A stretch of 13,218 bases of DNA from Coemansia sp. RSA 1804 (lineage: Eukaryota > Kickxellomycota > Kickxellomycetes > Kickxellales > Kickxellaceae). Position 1 is the stretch's first letter. Each line of letters starts with the position of its first letter. The stretch lies in NCBI GenBank assembly GCA_027578815.1, contig JANBTH010000649.1:1-13218 (forward strand), written 5' to 3'. The notes beneath the pieces are model-generated. The model did not search any database. It was not told where the DNA came from and was given only the letters and a program-made list of their open reading frames with translations. Both the position numbers and the translations under genes were made by a program. Shown here one piece after another: positions 7,409-13,218 of this stretch.

Positions 7409-10191
7409 TTGCCCTGTTTCGGCCGTTTGCCGCACTGAGCCTGTTTATTCTGCGCAGCAGCCGCGATGGCGACACTGCGCGTCCGATTGCCTTGAAGGCA
7501 GTAGGCGATGCCATGCGCAGCAGTCTGGGACTATCTTTGGCCGAGGACGATCTGCTTGCCTTTGCTGCGGTGCTGGACGATGGCGATGGTGCCATGCTCA
7601 GCGTGTTGCGAGGCGACAGCAATGGATACGATTACGACGGCGATAGCCGTGGCAGCTCCCTGCGCTTTGTGCTGGGCCCTGCGTTTGTGGCCACGGGTCT
7701 GGATAGTCTGGTTGCTTTGTTTGCCAAGCGCCATGCTGTCTGGGCGAAAAGCAACCTCCTTCGCAATAGTAATGGCAATGGCGACAGCCAGTCTCCCACA
7801 ACAAAGGATCTTGCGCTCGGTATCTGCAATAAGCTGCGGCTGACCAGTGTGCTTGAGACCACGATTCCGTCGGCTCCAGCCCAGTATGCGGATCCCACTT
7901 GCGCAGTTGACTCTCGCGTATGGATGGCGCTCAAGGAAGCGCGCGGCATTGATCGGCTCTATTCGCACCAGGCAAGGGCAATTGACTGCGTGCTCGGCAA
8001 TGCGAGACGCGATGTTGTTGTTAGCACAGGAACCGCCAGCGGAAAGTCCATCGTCTACCAAGTAGCTGTGCTGCAGCTGCTTCTGCAGAGCGGGGAGGAG
8101 GACAATACGATTCTGCTTGTGTTTCCAACAAAGGCACTAGCGCAGGACCAGCTTGTCGCACTACGCAGCCTGGTCTGCCATATTCCCGAACTGAGTGAGA
8201 TAGTCATTGACACGCTGGATGGAGATAAGGCGCATCGTGAAACACGCCGTGCGATCAGGGATACCGCATCGGTTATCCTAACCAACCCCGACACTCTTCA
8301 CGCCGCTATGCTTCCAGCAGGAGCCCACGCATGGCGAGGATTCTGGCAGCGCTTGCGGCTTGTGGTTATCGACGAGATGCATGTCTACCAGGCCCAGTTT
8401 GGCCAGCATGTTGCACATATTCTGCATCGGCTTCAGCGTATCTGCTGCTGGGCACAAGGTAAGAATATTGGCGGCAGTGAGCTGGATGTGAGGTTTGTTG
8501 CTTGCTCGGCTACCACCGCCAATCCTGCAGAACACATGTGTTTGCTTACTGGCTGTCGCTCTGCCGCTAACATTGAGGTGGTTGATCTGGATGGATCTCC
8601 GCGTGGATCCAAACATATGGCTCTGTGGTGCAGCTCCACCAACCCTAACTCTAACTCTAACTCTACTAGCAATGTGTCGAGTCGCCCATTGTCTGCCGCT
8701 GCCAATGTCTGCAATGTCGCAATGCAACTGCTGGCGCACGGACTACGCATTATTGTCTTCTGCAAGAGCCGCCAGACATGCGAGCTGGTATTCCGAGAGA
8801 TCAGCGACTCTCTAGAACGCTCTCCGACGCCGCGGATGCGTGAGCTGCAGACGCGGATTATGAGCTACAGAGCCGGATACACTGCTGCCGAGCGTCGTAC
8901 CATTGAGCGGTCGATTTTTGCGGGCGATACCCGGCTTGTGGTAGCTACCAACGCACTGGAGCTTGGAGTCGATATTGGATCACTCGATGCCGTTCTAATG
9001 GTTGGCGTACCCACCTCTACCGCCAGTTTGTGGCAACAAGCCGGTCGTGCTGGCCGCCGCACTCGCGATTCTCTTGCCATCGTCATGGCAGACCCTGCTA
9101 GAAACCCTATTGACAAGCGAACGGTTGCTGCGCCTTCTGGTCTGTTTGACCGTGTGTTTGCTCCAGCGACGGTTGCTAACGAGCAGTCCATTGCTGCCGC
9201 ACATCTACAGTGCGCTGCATTTGAGCTTCCATTTGCCGCGAACGAGATCGACGACACGGAGGGTCTTTGCTGGGACCCTGTTCTGCAGAGATGGATATGT
9301 GCCCTGAGCTTCAAGCCCTGGCCTGCTGAGAAGGTGCATATTCGGTCTGCCCAGCAGACCGGTGCTGACTGGCAGGTTGTGGATTCTGGGACTGCCGGCG
9401 CTCCTACACTGCTCGAGGTTCTTGACGCATACCACGCGCTTTTTGCTTTATACGAAGGCGGAATTCTGCTGCATCGCGGGCTTTCTTACTCAATAGATTG
9501 TGTGGATCCCGATTTGCGCGTAGTTCTGGTGTCAAAGTCCAATGTTTCATGGTACACTGTTAAGAGAGACTATGTTGATGCAGTTCCGCTGTCAGTATCC
9601 CGATTTTGTACACTTTTATCCAACAGCTCTGGCAAACTGGAGGTATGCTACGGTGAGATCAATGTAACTGCCACAGTGTTTGGATACAAACGAATTGACA
9701 CAAGATGCAGGAAGCTGCTTGAGCTTGTTGAACACAAGTCGCCTCCCCTGACCATCAAAACAAATGGTATATGGCTTGATATCTCCTTGAACATTGCACA
9801 GAATCTGGCTGCGAGTGGCCACAATGTAGAGGCAAGTATCCATGCCGCACAGCATGCACTCATTGCTGAAGTGGGTGCACTAGTTGGCTGTGTATCCGCT
9901 GACTTGTCTACAGAGTGCAAGAGCCCGCTTGCCACTAGATCCAAAATTCCACGTCTTGTTGTTTACGAACGGCACCCTGTTGCCAGGGGCCCAACTGAAA
10001 GATTGCTTCCTGTCGCTGCTGATCTTTTTAGAAATGCACTAAACCGTCTAGACAAGTGTTCCCTTTGCTCAGGTGGCCCGGAAAGGGGGTGCTTGTCATG
10101 CGTGCTAAGCAACTCGTGCAACGAGTACAATGAGTGTTTGGATAAGCCAGGTGGCAAGCTTTTATTGAATCTCATTGTGCAGATGCTCTAA
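7396..10191 (+). CDS. HRQ1: Hrq1-type ATP-dependent 3'-5' DNA helicase
   Basis: A 931-residue superfamily 2 helicase of the Hrq1/MrfA (RecQ4-like) group, a nuclear helicase acting in interstrand crosslink repair and telomere maintenance by family knowledge. Motifs: LYSHQARAI ahead of Walker A GTASGKS (Lys217), FPTKALAQDQL (Ia), DEMH (326-329, motif II), SAT (from 371), IVFCKSRQTC (IV), TNALELGVDIG (518-528, V), QQAGRAGRR (547-555, VI). The C-terminal cysteine module typical of the family is present: C888, C891, C899, C902 and C908, then LDKPGGKLLL. The protein is shorter than yeast Hrq1 (~1,080) and lacks much of the N-terminal extension. Composition shifts from GC-rich to AT-rich over the last ~700 nt, exactly the part duplicated downstream at 12061-12751. 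AGGTAAGA at 8457-8464 looks like a donor, but the motifs run straight through it. Confidence 0.93.
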   Translation: MPELVALFRPFAALSLFILRSSRDGDTARPIALKAVGDAMRSSLGLSLAEDDLLAFAAVLDDGDGAMLSVLRGDSNGYDYDGDSRGSSLRFVLGPAFVATGLDSLVALFAKRHAVWAKSNLLRNSNGNGDSQSPTTKDLALGICNKLRLTSVLETTIPSAPAQYADPTCAVDSRVWMALKEARGIDRLYSHQARAIDCVLGNARRDVVVSTGTASGKSIVYQVAVLQLLLQSGEEDNTILLVFPTKALAQDQLVALRSLVCHIPELSEIVIDTLDGDKAHRETRRAIRDTASVILTNPDTLHAAMLPAGAHAWRGFWQRLRLVVIDEMHVYQAQFGQHVAHILHRLQRICCWAQGKNIGGSELDVRFVACSATTANPAEHMCLLTGCRSAANIEVVDLDGSPRGSKHMALWCSSTNPNSNSNSTSNVSSRPLSAAANVCNVAMQLLAHGLRIIVFCKSRQTCELVFREISDSLERSPTPRMRELQTRIMSYRAGYTAAERRTIERSIFAGDTRLVVATNALELGVDIGSLDAVLMVGVPTSTASLWQQAGRAGRRTRDSLAIVMADPARNPIDKRTVAAPSGLFDRVFAPATVANEQSIAAAHLQCAAFELPFAANEIDDTEGLCWDPVLQRWICALSFKPWPAEKVHIRSAQQTGADWQVVDSGTAGAPTLLEVLDAYHALFALYEGGILLHRGLSYSIDCVDPDLRVVLVSKSNVSWYTVKRDYVDAVPLSVSRFCTLLSNSSGKLEVCYGEINVTATVFGYKRIDTRCRKLLELVEHKSPPLTIKTNGIWLDISLNIAQNLAASGHNVEASIHAAQHALIAEVGALVGCVSADLSTECKSPLATRSKIPRLVVYERHPVARGPTERLLPVAADLFRNALNRLDKCSLCSGGPERGCLSCVLSNSCNEYNECLDKPGGKLLLNLIVQML
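8645..8668 (+). repeat. CTAACT hexamer run inside the helicase
   Basis: Three CTAACT units and a partial fourth, encoding Asn-Ser repeats (NSNSNS) in a linker between helicase lobes. It superficially resembles telomeric CCCTAA but is in frame and short; likely a flexible loop. Confidence 0.6.
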
Positions 10192-10198
10192 TTTTTAT

Positions 10199-10263
10199 TA
10201 ACTGCAAAAAATATGTGACCTTTACTTTTATTATTCAAAAAATATTCTGTGTATCAAACTAGA
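10199..10263. terminator. 65-nt perfectly duplicated 3' flank, copy A
   Basis: 65 nt beginning 8 nt after the helicase stop are identical to 12760-12824, although flanking sequence on both sides has diverged. The position between two convergent reading frames suggests transcript-end or 3' UTR function for one or both, or a gene conversion tract. An AATAAA occurs just after it (~10278). Confidence 0.35.
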
Positions 10264-10329
10264 CACTGCGAATTGAAAAATAAATGCTAGTTCTAAACAT
10301 TTAGAATAGTAAAGACTTTTACCTTGTTT

Positions 10330-10545
10330 TTATTTCTTCTCCAACTGGCGTGGCTTGTTGTGACTGTCACGTACTTTGTATGCATGAGTTAACAATGCTA
10401 TTGGAAATTGTTTGCAATTTTGCGAATTACCCACTGCTTGAATATTAAAACAAACTGTTTTACTATTTAATGGGGCTAAAACTAACACATTTCCTTCTAT
10501 TCCGTTAATAAAATTGTTGACATCTTGCTCAGTATTAATGCTCAT
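10330..10545 (-). CDS. Small duplicated protein, copy A (71 aa)
   Basis: Not recognised. ATG-started, 71 codons, convergent with the helicase gene 138 nt away. It is paralogous to the 70-codon ORF at 12899-13111. Residues 1-27 (MSINTEQDVNNFINGIEGN, then VLVLAPLN) are identical in both, with two silent differences. From residue 28 the copies differ at roughly half of positions but keep FPI, LL and HAYKVRD. The two frames differ in length by one codon only. A frame preserved in both copies while most differences change the amino acid argues for a translated, diversifying protein. No signal peptide, membrane helix or known domain is visible. It could be the last exon of a longer gene or a fragment of a mobile-element protein. 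Confidence 0.5.
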   Translation of the reverse strand: MSINTEQDVNNFINGIEGNVLVLAPLNSKTVCFNIQAVGNSQNCKQFPIALLTHAYKVRDSHNKPRQLEKK

Positions 10546-10652
10546 TATGGGTAATCAACAACTATTTAAAAATTGTATCCAATGCTAACTGTTTTTAGTG
10601 TATATTTCAAAATGAAAGATGGAGTAAGCTAATGCAAAAAAGTGAAATTTTT
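10529..10652 (-). promoter_or_regulatory. Identical upstream flank of small ORF, copy A
   Basis: 124 nt covering the first 17 bases of the small ORF and ~107 nt upstream of its ATG are identical to 13095-13218. The ATG lies in CCCATAATGAG. Conservation of the upstream side, against divergence of the ORF C-terminus, suggests a conserved promoter/leader or recent recombination. Confidence 0.35.
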
Positions 10653-10694
10653 AAAACAAGAAATTGTAGACATTAATATATGAAAAAACGTGTT

Positions 10695-10883
10695 TCAACC
10701 TGGAATGCCCTTGTTTTTTGAGTATGAATGCATGTACTGGTAATTGTTACAGCAATTAATATGAATACATGGATATTTAATTTGCTTTCTGTTTCTGAAA
10801 GTAATAGCATTTAACCCTTTAACAGCAAATAATACAATAAACCCTAAACAAATGCAGATGACCATTATTAAACAGATATGCAT
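10695..10883 (-). CDS. Doubtful 62-aa hydrophobic ORF
   Basis: ATG-started, 62 codons. The first ~27 residues are hydrophobic (MHICLIMVICICLGFIVLFA), like a signal anchor or secretion signal, followed by a short basic, Cys/Asn/Tyr-rich tail containing CIHINCCNN. It lies upstream of, and on the same strand as, the small duplicated ORF. In such AT-rich DNA an ORF of this length with a hydrophobic start easily arises by chance, so this is a low-confidence call. Confidence 0.15.
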   Translation of the reverse strand: MHICLIMVICICLGFIVLFAVKGLNAITFRNRKQIKYPCIHINCCNNYQYMHSYSKNKGIPG

Positions 10884-11084
10884 TTAAATGTATATGTGGC
10901 CAGCAAGTTTTTTAATCAGAATATGAGAATCTTTATTATCTTTTTTAACATGTTAATAAACAATTTTTATGTAATTTTTGAGAGAGGAATAGAACTAGTA
11001 GTCTTTGTGGCCTACTAAGCTAATACAATGCAATGTTAATAACATAATTTTTTACATTGCAGCTGTAGCAGGCAGGGTGATGTA

Positions 11085-11255
11085 CTACCATTGTCACGCT
11101 TGTAATTGCGGCGCACATTTTAGCTGTGTTTACAGCTTGTGATAACATCTGCGTTGTCACGTGATTTTAGCGGAGATTAAATCATAAGGGAATTTAGCAC
11201 TGACTACAGCTGGCCTAGTAACAGGGCAGTTAAATACCCTGGCGGAGACATCGCA
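11085..11255. promoter_or_regulatory. CpG-containing patch with hairpins and CACGTG
   Basis: About eight CpG sites fall in ~170 nt, while the surrounding kilobases are nearly devoid of them. Visible structure: a direct repeat TTGTCACG at 11091-11098 and 11154-11161, the second containing CACGTG (11158-11163); a hairpin AGCTGT/ACAGCT (11122-11127, 11132-11137); and CAGGG/CCCTG (11222-11226, 11237-11241). This looks like a preserved regulatory island or a small structured RNA gene. No tRNA or known snRNA fits. Confidence 0.3.
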
Positions 11256-11515
11256 AGTTATTACTTTCTTTCTTTTTTTAGTTTAGTATGAGTTTTATTC
11301 TTTATCATAAACAAAGAATTATCATACTCTAAGTTACTCCTCCTCCTTGGTCTAGTTCTTTACAACCATTACCATTTAATCTTTTGGCTTATTGCATTTA
11401 ATGGCTTTAAAGTTTATTTTTTTTCTTTGTAGATGTCTGTATTTATGCTGAAAAGAGCTTAAACCTAACACTAGAATCACTCAAAGTGGCTAAAGAGATT
11501 AGAAGATAATAATTA

Positions 11516-11728
11516 CTATGGTTTGTTTAATTGAGAATTACTTGATGGAATGCTGCTTGATTGAAGATTACTTGATTGAGAGCTGCTTGAGCTGTTTTTC
11601 TCACTTGCTCGTCTACACTTTATCTCTTGCATTGACCTCCATGCATCTAAACTTAAGTCAGAACATGGTGGTGGTTGTGTCTGAGCTTCAATAAATGAAA
11701 TTTTTGATGATTGGTTTTTTCCACTCAT
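11516..11728 (-). CDS. Small Ser/Gln-rich ORF (70 aa), hypothetical
   Basis: Not recognised. ATG-started, 70 codons. The N-terminal half (containing SFIEAQTQPPP, then DLSLDAWRSMQE) looks like ordinary protein. The C-terminal third is Ser/Gln-rich (SSSSSQSSNLQSSSIPSSNS) and comes from a 30-nt tandem duplication (plus strand 11537-11566 and 11567-11594). The balanced composition of the first 45 residues is better than expected for random AT-rich sequence, but no homologue is in the window to test it. It may be an exon of a larger gene. Confidence 0.3.
   Translation of the reverse strand: MSGKNQSSKISFIEAQTQPPPCSDLSLDAWRSMQEIKCRRASEKNSSSSSQSSNLQSSSIPSSNSQLNKP
11537..11594. repeat. Two-unit ~30-nt tandem repeat
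   Basis: Two diverged copies, each starting ATTACTTGAT, with a 30-nt period (11537 and 11567). Being a multiple of three, it keeps the minus-strand ORF open. Confidence 0.55.
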
Positions 11729-12010
11729 TATATTAGATGCTATATTTCAATTCTTGGATAAAAATTAAAAGTTAATCTGATAAGTATATGCTTAAAAATT
11801 ATAATAACACTTTTTAGCTTCTTTTGCTTTTATATTCAAGGTCTCAAAACAATATAGAAAGTAATATACTTGCCATGTCATTAAGTTTTTATATTAATTA
11901 ATATATTTAAAAATAATCAAGCCATGTGCTCTAATGTGTAGATATCACAAGCCTTCTTCAGTAATTTAATGTAATCTAACTTAAAATAGCTATATTAAAC
12001 ATATAAATAA
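11729..12010. other. AT-rich stretch, nothing recognised
   Basis: Very AT-rich with essentially no CpG. No open frame or structured repeat is visible. The left end of copy B fades out somewhere near 12010-12060. Confidence 0.4.
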
Positions 12011-12060
12011 CTATGTCAACTGTTGTATATTGTGATATTACATGCACTGACTTAGTAAAA

Positions 12061-12751
12061 TGTGTGGATCCTGATTTGTGTATGGCTCTAGTGCCAATGT
12101 CTAAAATTTTACAGTATGCTGTTAAGAGAGGCTACACTGGTGTAGTTTTGTTGTTATTATTCCAATGTTAATCATTTTTATTTAACAGCTCTGGCAGATT
12201 GGAGGTATGCTATGACAAGATTAACATAATAGCTATAATAGTTGTATACAAGTAAATTGGCTCCAAATCCTGGAAGCTGCTTAAACTTTTAAACACAGAT
12301 TACATTTGTTACCATTATAACAAATGATATATAACTTGATATTTTCTTGAACTTTGCACAAAGCCTGGCTGCAAGTTACCACAATGTAGAGACAAATATC
12401 CATGCTAAACAGCATGTGCTCATTACTAAGGTAAGTGCACTAATCAGCTGTGTATCTACTTTGATGTCAGCAAAGTACAATAGTATACTTGTCTCTAGAT
12501 CCAAAATTCTTTGTCTTGTTGTTTACAAATGGCATCCTGCTATCAGGAATTTTGCTAAAAGATTGCTTCTGGTTGCTGCTAATATTTTTCAATATGCAAA
12601 AACTTGCCTAAACAAGTGTTTCCTATGCCCAGGTGGCCCTGAAAAGGGCTACTTGTCATGCATGCTAAGCAACTCATGCAACGAGTACAATGAGTGTTTG
12701 GATAAGCCAGGTGGCAAGCTTTTACTAAATCACCTTGTGCAGTTTCTTTAA
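12061..12751 (+). pseudogene. Decayed duplicate of the helicase C-terminus
   Basis: It aligns with 9499-10191. The start reads CVDPDL as in the helicase, but the frame meets TAA at 12170-12172, then further stops and frame breaks around 12229-12340. From about 12347 to the stop at 12749-12751 an open stretch of ~134 codons parallels the helicase C-terminus (for example SNSCNEYNECLDKPGGKLLL, identical), but it has no ATG at its start. The Cys equivalent to C899 is Tyr (TGC to TAC), which should damage the cysteine module. There are no helicase motor motifs, so it cannot be an active helicase. CpG sites are almost all lost. Homology may extend faintly to ~12020. Confidence 0.88.
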
Positions 12752-12759
12752 TTTTTTGC

Positions 12760-12824
12760 TAACTGCAAAAAATATGTGACCTTTACTTTTATTATTCAAA
12801 AAATATTCTGTGTATCAAACTAGA
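12760..12824. terminator. 65-nt perfectly duplicated 3' flank, copy B
   Basis: Identical to 10199-10263. Here it follows a pseudogene, so its preservation cannot be explained by an active helicase gene alone. It may serve the small convergent ORF or reflect gene conversion. Confidence 0.35.
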
Positions 12825-12898
12825 TACTGCAAATTAAAAACAGCTAATAGTGCTAATTATTCTAAATGATAAGGTTTTGCTCCTTGAATGTTTTCTTA

Positions 12899-13111
12899 TT
12901 ACTTTTTCATCTGGAGAGGTGTGTTGTGATAGTCGCGTACTTTGTATGCATGGTCTAATAATTCTATTGGAAATGTTTTGCGCTTTTGTGGATCACCTAC
13001 TTTTTGAATAGAGAAGCCACACTTAAAACCATTTAATGGGGCTAAAACTAACACATTTCCTTCTATTCCATTAATAAAATTGTTGACATCTTGTTCAGTA
13101 TTAATGCTCAT
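12899..13111 (-). CDS. Small duplicated protein, copy B (70 aa)
   Basis: Paralogue of 10330-10545, also ATG-started and fully open. The N-terminal 27 residues are the same, followed by a variable C-terminus (containing GFKCGFSIQKVGD, then QKRKTFPIELL). It keeps FPI, LL, HAYKVRD and a C-terminal KK. That this frame survives next to a helicase pseudogene full of stops is the main evidence that it is used. Cysteine number and charge differ from copy A (this one is more basic). Function unknown. Confidence 0.5.
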   Translation of the reverse strand: MSINTEQDVNNFINGIEGNVLVLAPLNGFKCGFSIQKVGDPQKRKTFPIELLDHAYKVRDYHNTPLQMKK

Positions 13112-13218
13112 TATGGGTAATCAACAACTATTTAAAAATTGTATCCAATGCTAACTGTTTTTAGTGTATATTTCAAAATGAAAGATGGAGTAAGCTAATG
13201 CAAAAAAGTGAAATTTTT
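13095..13218 (-). promoter_or_regulatory. Identical upstream flank of small ORF, copy B
   Basis: 124 nt identical to 10529-10652, covering the first codons and the upstream region of the copy B ORF up to the window end. Confidence 0.35.

Larger units (their letters stand above)
9499..10652. repeat. Segmental duplication, copy A
   Basis: This unit holds the last ~690 nt of the helicase gene, its 3' flank and the small minus-strand ORF. It recurs at 12061-13218 with offsets of 2561-2566. Identity is patchy: roughly three quarters over most of the helicase part, >90% over its last ~90 nt, 100% over 10199-10263, low over the small-ORF C-terminus, and 100% from 10529 to 10652. The right limit is set by the window end in copy B. 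Confidence 0.9.
10653..11515. other. AT-rich spacer between the duplicated units
   Basis: Mostly low-complexity AT-rich DNA with few CpG sites. It holds one doubtful hydrophobic ORF (10695-10883, minus) and one GC- and CpG-richer patch (11085-11255), both listed separately. I see no helicase homology here. Confidence 0.4.
12061..13218. repeat. Segmental duplication, copy B (runs off window)
   Basis: Partner of 9499-10652, in the same orientation. At the right edge it is still identical to copy A, so the repeat probably continues beyond the window. Confidence 0.9.

Noticed and set aside
8457..8475. Intron in the helicase beginning at AGGTAAGA
   Set aside because: The donor match is strong, but the protein runs without interruption from the motif II region to motif III in the expected spacing, so it is not removed.
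8641..8670. Interstitial telomere repeat
   Set aside because: Only about three CTAACT units, in frame with the helicase and encoding Asn/Ser; not a CCCTAA-type array.
11228..11255. U1 snRNA 5' end (ATACCCTGGCGGAGA resemblance)
   Set aside because: The 5' splice-site pairing sequence is not intact, and no downstream stem-loops or Sm site follow; the sequence turns AT-rich at once.
12347..12751. 134-codon open stretch as an independent gene
   Set aside because: Its first codon is TTG, not ATG, and it is simply the undamaged end of the decayed helicase copy; one of the cysteine-module residues is replaced by Tyr. Kept as part of the pseudogene.
9499..13218. Classic ascomycete RIP as the cause of copy B decay
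   Set aside because: The losses I can trace are concentrated at CpG, with TpG, CpA and TpA products, and copy A is largely spared. RIP would mutate both copies, mainly at CpA.

Overview
The window looks like a piece of a fungal nuclear genome. mRNA guanylyltransferase is encoded as a separate protein (the fungal arrangement; in animals it is fused to the triphosphatase). There is a Cdc15/Hof1/PSTPIP-type F-BAR-polyQ-SH3 protein, an Sds22 leucine-rich-repeat protein and an Hrq1-type helicase. Genes are close together and almost intron-free. An early-diverging lineage is a guess only. No tRNA, rRNA, CRISPR array or autonomous transposon was recognised.

Layout. Bases 1-1780 are AT-rich and hold one orphan four-helix membrane protein gene (1029-1481, +). 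About 1790-10190 is a clearly more GC-rich, gene-dense block: F-BAR/SH3 protein (1779-4025, -, probably extended by a spliced 11-nt first exon at 4326-4336), Sds22-like (4610-5632, -), a divergent promoter (5633-6058), guanylyltransferase (6059-7225, +) and Hrq1-like helicase (7396-10191, +). From 10192 to the end the DNA is AT-rich and poor in CpG.

The unusual part is the right-hand third. The last ~690 nt of the helicase gene, its 3' flank and a small opposite-strand ORF are present twice, about 2.56 kb apart (copy A 9499-10652; copy B 12061-13218, running off the window). In copy B the helicase part is a pseudogene. By my eye alignment 20 of 21 CpG sites in copy A are TpG, CpA or TpA in copy B, the expected trace of cytosine methylation and deamination. 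The small ORF (71 and 70 codons, minus strand) stays open in both copies. Its first 27 residues are identical, and its last ~43 differ mostly by amino-acid-changing substitutions. Its upstream flank is identical over the 124 nt compared. I do not recognise this protein; it is the best candidate here for something undescribed.

The four recognised genes serve separate core functions (cytokinesis/membrane-actin, PP1 control, mRNA capping, DNA repair), and I see no pathway that joins them. All alignments and composition statements are by eye.
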